10,674 bases of DNA, from contig CAKUJN010000072.1 of NCBI GenBank assembly GCA_934661735.1, positions 1 to 10,674 of the forward strand. The letters run 5' to 3'. A model generated the notes under the pieces. That model was not told the origin of the DNA. It made no database searches and was given only the letters and a program-made list of their open reading frames with translations. The DNA comes from an uncultured Oscillospiraceae bacterium. GTDB lineage: Bacteria > Bacillota > Clostridia > Oscillospirales > Oscillospiraceae. Shown here piece after piece: positions 4,983-10,674 of this stretch (its first letter is position 1; each line of letters starts with the position of its first letter). Made by a program: the position numbers and the translations under genes.

Positions 4983-7900
4983 TCAGTTCATCTTATCTGC
5001 AAAGCGCCGCAGCATTGCAGCCAGCTCCGCGCGGGTTGCGGTTCCCTGCGGGTCCAGAATTCCGCCGCTCCGGCCGTTCAGGATTCCGCCGCCGACAGCC
5101 CAGTTTGCCGCGGGGACGGCCCAGCCGCTGATCTGCCCCCGATCACGGAACTGCGACAGGTGATCGGCCAGCGTCACGGCGCTCATGCCCTTGAATACCG
5201 CATACCGGAACAGCATTGCCGCCAGCTGCTCACGCGTGACGGGCGCTTCCATATTGGTACCGTCGGAGATGCTGTTCTCCATGGCCCATTTCCGGCCTGC
5301 GGCGTACCACGGCGAGCCGGAGGTGTTCACGCCCTCCATACGCGCAAGAATCGTTACGACCATACCGCGCGTCACCGCTTCGTTGGGTGCAAATTCCGCC
5401 CTGCCGGTGCCGTTCATCAGGCCCTTTTCGCTGACATAGCGAACGTCGTCTGCAAACCAGTCCTTTTCCTCCACGTCCGTGAAGCCGGAATTATCCGTGG
5501 CCGGTTCCTGCGTTCCGCCGTTATCCTCCGTTTTCGGGGGCGTCGGCGTAGCTGGTGTAACAGGCGTTACGGGTGTGACCGGCGGAACGGGTATCACCGT
5601 GCCACCGCCGGTGGCGGGGATGGTCTGCCGCTCCGTATAGCCACAGGTGGAGCAGGTGCGCTCGCGCTCACCGGTTTTTGTCGAGGTGGCTTCCTCCAGA
5701 ACCGTCCAGTCGCCGTAATCGTGCGTGTTGAAGTCCGATTTTTCTGAACAGCCGGTGCAGACATGCCAGTGGTGCGTCGTGTTTCTGCTCCAGCTCTCGC
5801 TGTAGCTGTGCGTGTGGCCAGGCTCCGGCGTGGGCGTGGGGGTGTCGTCGTCTGTGACGGTGACGGCGCAGGTGGCAATCCGGTTTCCATCCGCCGTGCG
5901 GACGACAATCAGCGCCATGCCGGCGATCTTCGCGGTTACGTTGCCGTTTCGATCGACCTCTGCAACCGAGGGGTCCGTGCTTTCCCAGCTGACGCGCGTG
6001 TTATCGGCGTTTGCCGGAGTGACTTCGGCGGTCAGGATTGTGATTTCGTCCTTTTCAAGGCTCAGCTTCTTCGCGTCCAGCGACACGCCGGTGACGGGGA
6101 TTGTCTGCGCACCGCCGAGCCAGCGCGCCTCAAGCGTCATATTGCCGGTCACGGGATTGTGCCGGAAATTCCAGTGCTTTCCGTTGTAATACCAGCCGTC
6201 AAAGACCGCGCCGTCCTTTATCGGGTCCTCCGGCTCGTCGGCGTGTGTGTTGTGTTCGATGTTTTCCTGTGATGCGACCTCGCTGCCGCCCTTTGTGTCA
6301 AATGTCACGGTGTAGAGTGAGGCTGTCCATTTGGCGTAAAGCTTGAGATTGCGAACGACCGGCGTTCCGAACGTATACGGCTTTGTGCATTCGACGTCTG
6401 TGTACCAGCCGCCGAACGTGGAGCCCTCTTTTGTCAGTTCGGAAGTCGGTTCGGAAATGGTACTCTTATATGTCACTTGCTTTACCATAGTCATGTCTTC
6501 CGACAGCCCCGCGAAAGCACCGCCATTCGGAAAGAATTCTACGGTGAGAATGTCGCCGACCCATTCTGCGTAAAGATTCAAATCTTCTCTGTATACCGTT
6601 TGAGAGAAGTCATATAACTGGGTCATTTCGCTGTCGCTGTACCAGCCGCCGAAGTGCAGCCCGCCCTTTACAGGGTCAGGGTCCGGCTTTGTGGCAGGAG
6701 CCCGATATCGCACCTGCTTTTCCGGTTCCGGCGCGCCGCCGTTGGCATGGAATGTAATCGTCCGTGCGCCGGAACAGGCACCATTAAATGTGCCGCCTGA
6801 GATTTCGCCTTCAACGTTGGTCACATCGCTGGTTTGGGCAAACGTGCCGCCTTTGATGATGCCGTAGTTTTTCACCGTGCCGGTAAATGTACCGCCTGAA
6901 ATGGTTCCGCTGTTGACCACGTTTCCGGTGAATGTGGTTCCGGCGGATTGACTGGTGGAGAGAAGATGGTCTCTGAATAAAAACGCGCAGTCGATCTTGC
7001 CGCCGTCAGCCTTCATATTGCATTCAAGAAATGCGCCTTCAATCTGCCCGTCACTTCCGGTGCCCTTACAGCTGTCGGCAATGACGCCGCCGGTCATCTG
7101 AAACTCGCTGCTGCCGGTGATGTAAACGCCGCCGCCGTGAACGTGATTCTGGCCCGTCGCGGTACAGTTGGAAATTGTGCCGCCGCTCATGGCAAACACT
7201 GCTTCACTGGCCTCCTTGAGACATACGCCGCCGCCGTAAGCAAGATTTGCGTCGGCGATGGCCGAACAGTGGTCAATGACGCTGTTTCCGGACATTTCAA
7301 ATTTGCCGAAGCTGCTGACATATACACCGCCGCCATAGGCATAGTTGGCGGCGCGGGCATTACAGGAACGGATGCTGCTGTTATCGTACATCTGAAAAAC
7401 TGACTGCTCCTCAACATACACGCCGCCGCCCTCGCGCGCCGTGCAGTTGTAAATCTGGCTGCTGCCGCGCATCTCAAAGAAGGCAAAGCCGACGTATACA
7501 CCGCCGCCCTGATCCGCCGTGCAGTTGGCAATGCTGCCGCCCTCCATAATCAGTTTTGAGTGATAGCCGACGAAAATGCCGCCGCCATAAGAAGGGTCTC
7601 TATAGCTTCCTGTGCCGCCGCAGATTACGCCGCCATTTGGCAGGGAGGAATCCGTGTGGGACGCTGTCGGATTGCTGTCCTTTATGATTAAAGTGGCAGG
7701 CTTTTGATTTGTATTATCATAGTTCACCGAAATCACGTTGCCGTTGAAGCCGCTGCCGTTCAGTATGTGGCCGTTCAAGTCCAGCGTGAGCGTGCGGCCG
7801 GAGAGGCTTAATTTTTCGCCAGTGACGTTGAGATCGGCTGTCAGTTGAATTTTTGTGACGCTGCTGTCCTGAAACGCGGCGAGCAAATCGGCATAGGTGC

Positions 7901-7991
7901 CGACCTGTTTCATGCCGGCGGCGGAGGCTGTGACGCACAGGGCCAGCAGCATGCAGAGACAGAGCAGAAGTATCAGAATTTTCCGTTTCAT
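4983..7991 (-). CDS. SLH-anchored beta-helix surface protein
   Basis: A 1002-residue exported protein, likely bound to the cell wall. In order it has: a signal peptide (residues 1-24, ending near TASA-A); a right-handed beta-helix of about 65-405, with a recurring GGGVYV motif near 137, 162, 188, 220, 254 and 287 and later GGTFTG-type turns; three Listeria-Bacteroides repeats (about 412-477, 482-556, 559-624, each ending LYAEW, LYAKW or LEARW after a GGWY/DGWY motif); a Big_2 Ig-like domain (about 631-713); a His-rich module with two CxxC pairs (Cys745/748 and Cys780/783); a Pro-Thr linker (about 796-820); and three SLH domains (about 836-1000) that would hold it to secondary wall polymers. 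The ATG at 7991 follows AAGGAG and overlaps the stop of the small membrane protein gene (ATGA). Adhesion or binding is likely; I see no basis for naming an enzyme activity. Confidence 0.92.
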   Translation of the reverse strand: MKRKILILLLCLCMLLALCVTASAAGMKQVGTYADLLAAFQDSSVTKIQLTADLNVTGEKLSLSGRTLTLDLNGHILNGSGFNGNVISVNYDNTNQKPATLIIKDSNPTASHTDSSLPNGGVICGGTGSYRDPSYGGGIFVGYHSKLIMEGGSIANCTADQGGGVYVGFAFFEMRGSSQIYNCTAREGGGVYVEEQSVFQMYDNSSIRSCNARAANYAYGGGVYVSSFGKFEMSGNSVIDHCSAIADANLAYGGGVCLKEASEAVFAMSGGTISNCTATGQNHVHGGGVYITGSSEFQMTGGVIADSCKGTGSDGQIEGAFLECNMKADGGKIDCAFLFRDHLLSTSQSAGTTFTGNVVNSGTISGGTFTGTVKNYGIIKGGTFAQTSDVTNVEGEISGGTFNGACSGARTITFHANGGAPEPEKQVRYRAPATKPDPDPVKGGLHFGGWYSDSEMTQLYDFSQTVYREDLNLYAEWVGDILTVEFFPNGGAFAGLSEDMTMVKQVTYKSTISEPTSELTKEGSTFGGWYTDVECTKPYTFGTPVVRNLKLYAKWTASLYTVTFDTKGGSEVASQENIEHNTHADEPEDPIKDGAVFDGWYYNGKHWNFRHNPVTGNMTLEARWLGGAQTIPVTGVSLDAKKLSLEKDEITILTAEVTPANADNTRVSWESTDPSVAEVDRNGNVTAKIAGMALIVVRTADGNRIATCAVTVTDDDTPTPTPEPGHTHSYSESWSRNTTHHWHVCTGCSEKSDFNTHDYGDWTVLEEATSTKTGERERTCSTCGYTERQTIPATGGGTVIPVPPVTPVTPVTPATPTPPKTEDNGGTQEPATDNSGFTDVEEKDWFADDVRYVSEKGLMNGTGRAEFAPNEAVTRGMVVTILARMEGVNTSGSPWYAAGRKWAMENSISDGTNMEAPVTREQLAAMLFRYAVFKGMSAVTLADHLSQFRDRGQISGWAVPAANWAVGGGILNGRSGGILDPQGTATRAELAAMLRRFADKMN

Positions 7992-8317
7992 ATGGCTTCG
8001 TTCTCCTTTTTCTCCCGATTTTCCTTTTCACGTTCGCGCAGGCGCGTGCACGCCAGCGTCAGGGCCACAGCCGCGCTGAACGCCGCCACCGCCACCAGCA
8101 CATAGCCGCCCGCGCTGTCCGACAGAAGCGTTGCGCCGTGCAGACCCTGCACCGCGCCCGCCGCGCCGCCGGTAAAGTATGCCAGCGAGCCGGTCAGGCA
8201 CAGCGCCAGCAGCACGCAAAGCGCGCGCAGCCGCCGGATTGCCCGCTTTTCCCGTTTTTGTGTGAGCCGACGCGCCTCGCGCTTGACGCGCAGGACGCGT
8301 TCAGAGGTCTTGTCCAT
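7988..8317 (-). CDS. Small two-helix membrane protein, coupled to the SLH protein gene
   Basis: A 109-residue protein with a strongly basic N-terminus (residues 1-31, rich in Lys and Arg). It has two hydrophobic segments (about 31-50 and 70-90) joined by a small-residue loop (GGAAGAVQGLHGATLLSDSA), and a highly charged Lys/Glu/Arg tail. I do not recognise the family. The ATG at 8317 is chosen because GGAGG lies seven bases before it; the open frame extends far upstream, but that part is antisense to the divergent surface-protein gene. The stop overlaps the start of the SLH protein gene by ATGA, so the two are probably made together. A role in export or anchoring of the surface protein is possible but only inferred from position. 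I found no convincing promoter for this pair in 8318-8620. Confidence 0.75.
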   Translation of the reverse strand: MDKTSERVLRVKREARRLTQKREKRAIRRLRALCVLLALCLTGSLAYFTGGAAGAVQGLHGATLLSDSAGGYVLVAVAAFSAAVALTLACTRLREREKENREKKENEAI

Positions 8318-8425
8318 CTGCGGACCTCCCTTCAAAATACTTTCTATCCCTATAGGTACACAAAACGCGAAAACTACGCACCTGCGCGGAAAAATTTTTT
8401 CGGGCGAAATCATACTTTGGGATGA

Positions 8426-8453
8426 TTTACATTTCCGGCCAATTCTGTATAAT
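8426..8453 (+). promoter_or_regulatory. Promoter of the divergent surface-protein gene
   Basis: TTTACA (8426-8431, five of six to TTGACA) and a perfect TATAAT (8448-8453) are separated by 16 bases. Initiation near 8460 gives a leader of about 160 bases with several stem-loops before the ATG at 8621. Confidence 0.7.
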
Positions 8454-8473
8454 AGAATATGGATAGAATATGG
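8452..8473. repeat. 11-bp tandem direct repeat over the -10 box and transcription start
   Basis: ATAGAATATGG occurs twice back to back (8452-8462 and 8463-8473). The first copy begins inside the -10 box. The 11-bp period is about one helical turn, which fits a site for a regulator contacting one face of the DNA, but chance cannot be excluded. Confidence 0.6.
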
Positions 8474-8490
8474 AATGATATCAGGCGTGA

Positions 8491-8512
8491 AAAAGGGAGC
8501 ATGCTCCCTTTT
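8491..8512 (+). promoter_or_regulatory. Perfect 22-bp palindrome in leader, terminator-like
   Basis: Bases 8491-8501 are the exact reverse complement of 8502-8512. The RNA folds as AAAAGGGAG-CATG-CUCCCUUUU, that is a GC stem ending in a short U run, about 30 bases after the predicted transcription start. This looks like a short intrinsic terminator or attenuator inside the leader; as DNA it could also be an operator. Confidence 0.55.
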
Positions 8513-8535
8513 CCCGCAGGGGAAACCCCTGCGGG
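8513..8535 (+). promoter_or_regulatory. Second leader stem-loop, 10-bp perfect stem
   Basis: CCCGCAGGGG-AAA-CCCCTGCGGG directly abuts the preceding palindrome. It is a very stable hairpin and lacks a U run. Stacked right after the first hairpin, it may form part of an attenuator or protect the 5' end of the mRNA. Confidence 0.6.
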
Positions 8536-8580
8536 AATGACCCTCTGGTTCCGGACGGGGCAGGGGGGAGACGCGACTGC

Positions 8581-8595
8581 GCCCGCCATGCGGGC
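8581..8595 (+). promoter_or_regulatory. Third leader stem-loop near the ribosome binding site
   Basis: GCCCGC-CAT-GCGGGC forms a six-pair stem with a three-base loop, 15 bases before the AGGAGG ribosome binding site at about 8610-8615. It could affect translation of the downstream gene; its role is inferred only. Confidence 0.4.
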
Positions 8596-8620
8596 CGGAA
8601 TGGAACATCAGGAGGTCGAC

Positions 8621-10674
8621 ATGAAAAAACGAATCATCAGTCTGATTCTGGCGGCAGTGCTGTGTATTAGTCTGCTCCCCGCGACGGCGCTGGCCGACGC
8701 GGCGCAGAATGCGTCCGCGCCCGCCGAGGGCGGAAGCGACGAAAACCCCGCCGCGCCGCAGAGCACCGAGGGCGAAGCGTCCGAGCAGGAGGGCGGGGGC
8801 GAAACGGTTGAGAATCCGGAGGCCGAGATAAACGGCAAACTGTATGAAAGGCTGTTTGATGCACTCGACGAGGTAAAGACGGGGGATACCATCAAGCTGT
8901 TGAATAATATCAGTCACTATCCTGATAACATTGTGGTCAAGGGCGAGACGTATACGCTCGACCTGAATGGTTTCGAGATAGACGAACCTATGTCTGTTAT
9001 CGTCAGAAGCGGAGGCCTGACGGTTGTCGACAGCAGCGAGGGCAAAACAGGGAGAATTGAGCGGATTAGCTTTCGGAACGGAAGCCTGACCATTGGAAGC
9101 GGAACCATCGGGCGTTTCAATACGTGGCACAACGGCAGCGGCAGCATCAATATCACAGGCGGCACGGTGGAGAGCTTCTACGCCCGCTCCAAGGACATCA
9201 AAGTCCAGATCTCCGGCGGAACGTTCACTAAGGTTGCGAACGAAGTGACGGGCGGCAAGGTTGCCGATCTGCTTGCGGACGGCTATGCGTTCTATTCAAC
9301 ATCAGGCGCTTACCAATCTGCTGAAGGAACCGAACTGTCCAGCGTGCAGGTCCAGAAGCATACGCACAACATCGACACGGACGGCAAGTGTACCGAGTGC
9401 GGCGCGGCCTTCGGGGCCAGCGTGACGGCGCGGGTCGGCGGCGCCAGCGACGTCAGCTATTATGATACCATCGACAGCGCCTTCACTGCGGCGCATGAGG
9501 GCGATACCGTCACGCTGCTGGCAGATATCACGAGCAGAGACGGCAGTATCTTCGTCTCCGGCGGGCCGTATACCCTCGACCTGAACGGGCACCGGATAGA
9601 TGCCAGCGGGCGTGATCTGGTGGTCGGCGATATGGATGTTAGCGAAGCCCTCCTGCGCGGAGAGCTGACGGTCAAGGACAGCAGCACGGACAGCGCGGGT
9701 TATGTCCAGTATCTCAAGCTCTGGAACGGCGATCTGACCGTCGAGAGCGGCAACTTCCATCAGATCATAGAAACCGGGCCAGGCTCCGTCGGCACGATCA
9801 CCATCACGGGCGGCACGGTGGAGGATGTCACGCACACCAGCCCGAACGTCACGTTCCAGCTCTCCGGCGGCACGTTTGAGAGCATCAGCATCAGCAGCAC
9901 ATGCGGCGAAAACGTATTTCCCTCCGACCTGCTGGCGGACGGCTATGCGTATGCAGATAAAAACTCGGGCGCGATACAAAACGGTTATGCAGAAGGCTTT
10001 TCCAGTGTAAGCGACGTCAAGGTCGTGAAGCATGACCACACTTGGAACGACGGCACATGCGCCTGCGGCTACACCTGCAGCCACACGGCGGTAGACGAGA
10101 ACGGCAACTGCACGGTCTGCAAAAAGCCGATGGCCGCGATGGTGACGAAGGGCGGCGAGAGCCGCGCCTACGCCGCCCTCAACGACGCGCTCAGCGCCGC
10201 AGCCGACGGCGGTACAGTGAAGCTGCTGGCAAATGCAGGCGAGATCACCATCAACAGCCCGCTCAAGCTGGATCTGAACGGTAAGACGGCGGCAAAGCTG
10301 ACCGTCACCGGAGATATCACGCTGGCATCCCTCCTGCCGGAGGGCTGCGCGTTCAAGAGCGGCACCACCTGGATCACCGACCCTATCGGTACGGAGCTGA
10401 CCAATGTTTCTATGGCCAAGATCCCCATCAAGAGCATGGACTATCCCACCGAGATGAGCATGACTTATGGCGGTACGGGGACGCTTCTTGTCACGGTAAA
10501 GAAGGAAACCGGCACAGGCGCTGTAAGATTCCAGTGGTACAAGGTGGAGGACGGCAAAGAGACAGCGGTCGGCAGTGCGACAACAAAGAATCAATTTGAT
10601 CTCGCCGCACAAAAGCTGCCCGCAGGCAATCATACCTTCCGCTTTTCCGCCACCTGCGACGGCTACAAGAAGAT
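8621..10674 (+). CDS. Large secreted repeat protein, C-terminus beyond the window
   Basis: The frame is open from the ATG at 8621, preceded by AGGAGG, to the window edge: 684 codons, no stop. Residues 1-25 are a signal peptide (cleavage likely after ATALA). An acidic low-complexity linker follows to about residue 68. Three related modules come next, at about 68-265, 267-505 and 505-600. Each opens with an amphipathic helix and a GDTI(V)xLL strand, then LDLNG. In the first two this is followed by beta-helix turns such as ITGGTVE and SGGTF, then LLADGYAF or LLADGYAY and a His/Cys segment (HTHNIDTDGKCTECG; HDHTWNDGTCACGY...CTVC). The third module is shortened and passes into an Ig-like stretch (about 600-684). 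The LDLNG cap resembles residues 67-75 of the divergent SLH protein. A wall-anchoring domain such as SLH may lie beyond the window. It is likely an adhesin or surface scaffold; no catalytic motif seen. Confidence 0.9.
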   Translation, partial: MKKRIISLILAAVLCISLLPATALADAAQNASAPAEGGSDENPAAPQSTEGEASEQEGGGETVENPEAEINGKLYERLFDALDEVKTGDTIKLLNNISHYPDNIVVKGETYTLDLNGFEIDEPMSVIVRSGGLTVVDSSEGKTGRIERISFRNGSLTIGSGTIGRFNTWHNGSGSINITGGTVESFYARSKDIKVQISGGTFTKVANEVTGGKVADLLADGYAFYSTSGAYQSAEGTELSSVQVQKHTHNIDTDGKCTECGAAFGASVTARVGGASDVSYYDTIDSAFTAAHEGDTVTLLADITSRDGSIFVSGGPYTLDLNGHRIDASGRDLVVGDMDVSEALLRGELTVKDSSTDSAGYVQYLKLWNGDLTVESGNFHQIIETGPGSVGTITITGGTVEDVTHTSPNVTFQLSGGTFESISISSTCGENVFPSDLLADGYAYADKNSGAIQNGYAEGFSSVSDVKVVKHDHTWNDGTCACGYTCSHTAVDENGNCTVCKKPMAAMVTKGGESRAYAALNDALSAAADGGTVKLLANAGEITINSPLKLDLNGKTAAKLTVTGDITLASLLPEGCAFKSGTTWITDPIGTELTNVSMAKIPIKSMDYPTEMSMTYGGTGTLLVTVKKETGTGAVRFQWYKVEDGKETAVGSATTKNQFDLAAQKLPAGNHTFRFSATCDGYKK

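Noticed and set aside
4884..5747. Long plus-strand open frame of 287 codons
   Set aside because: Antisense to the SLH domains; an Arg/His-rich translation typical of a shadow frame in GC-rich DNA.
6760..7560. Regularly spaced repeats at the DNA level, considered as a possible CRISPR or satellite
   Set aside because: They are codon-level echoes of the GGGVYV and GGTF beta-helix turns, with unequal spacing and imperfect copies.
8318..8480. Minus-strand promoter for the membrane protein/SLH operon
   Set aside because: Several TATNNT boxes exist (for example TATGAT and TATTAT on the minus strand), but none has an acceptable -35 box at 16-18 bases, so none is called.
8318..9130. N-terminal extension of the small membrane protein to 380 residues
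   Set aside because: The extra part is antisense to the divergent gene and its promoter region. The ATG at 8317 has a good ribosome binding site.
9302..10633. Minus-strand open frame of 443 codons
   Set aside because: Antisense to the secreted repeat protein, which has a signal peptide, a ribosome binding site and clear domains. The minus frame is a composition shadow.

Overview
The window looks like a piece of chromosome from an anaerobic gut member of the Firmicutes, most likely Clostridia of the Oscillospiraceae/Ruminococcaceae type. This is an inference from three things. The GC content is fairly high. Strong GGAGG-type ribosome binding sites precede nearly every gene. The exported proteins have the usual architecture of that group: pectin-lyase-like beta-helix, Listeria-Bacteroides repeats, Big_2 domain, paired CxxC modules and three SLH domains. 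No rRNA, tRNA, CRISPR array, transposase or phage gene was seen.

Layout, left to right. (1) Positions 1-1176, minus strand: a nucleotidyltransferase followed by a GNAT acetyltransferase whose GTG start overlaps the nucleotidyltransferase stop. A gene-like open frame without a start lies at the extreme left edge. (2) Positions 1190-1881: a second GNAT gene, broken by a one-base frameshift. Each of the two GNAT/nucleotidyltransferase units is driven by a promoter embedded in the same 53-bp sequence, present twice, at 1190-1242 and 1829-1881. This part is clearly AT-richer than its surroundings. (3) Positions 1911-4890: a four-gene minus-strand operon in the order ATC-hydrolase-family gene, ZIP metal transporter, second ATC-hydrolase-family gene (broken by a two-base frameshift), third ATC-hydrolase-family gene. 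A strong TTGACA-17-TACCAT promoter precedes it. Two near-identical GGTTAG-N6-CTAACC dyads sit in its leader. (4) Positions 4931-8317: a minus-strand pair made of a small two-helix membrane protein and, overlapping by ATGA, a 1002-residue SLH-anchored beta-helix surface protein. A clear intrinsic terminator follows the pair. (5) Positions 8318-8620: a divergent regulatory region with a plus-strand promoter, an 11-bp tandem repeat over the -10 box and three stem-loops. (6) Positions 8621-10674, plus strand: the first 684 codons of a second large secreted repeat protein that runs out of the window.

How the genes fit together. The right half encodes two divergently transcribed surface proteins built from related modules, with a coupled membrane protein of unknown role. 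The middle operon links three divergent members of one enzyme family (Pfam ATC_hydrolase, conserved Cys/Asp/His residues) to a ZIP-type divalent metal importer. This suggests, but does not show, a metal-dependent thiazoline/thiol or related amide-hydrolysis function with its own regulator. The left part is a small accessory set of transferase genes, possibly for antibiotic or small-molecule modification. Two genes carry slippage-type frameshifts in short simple repeats. These are either true decay or assembly errors, and raw reads would decide.
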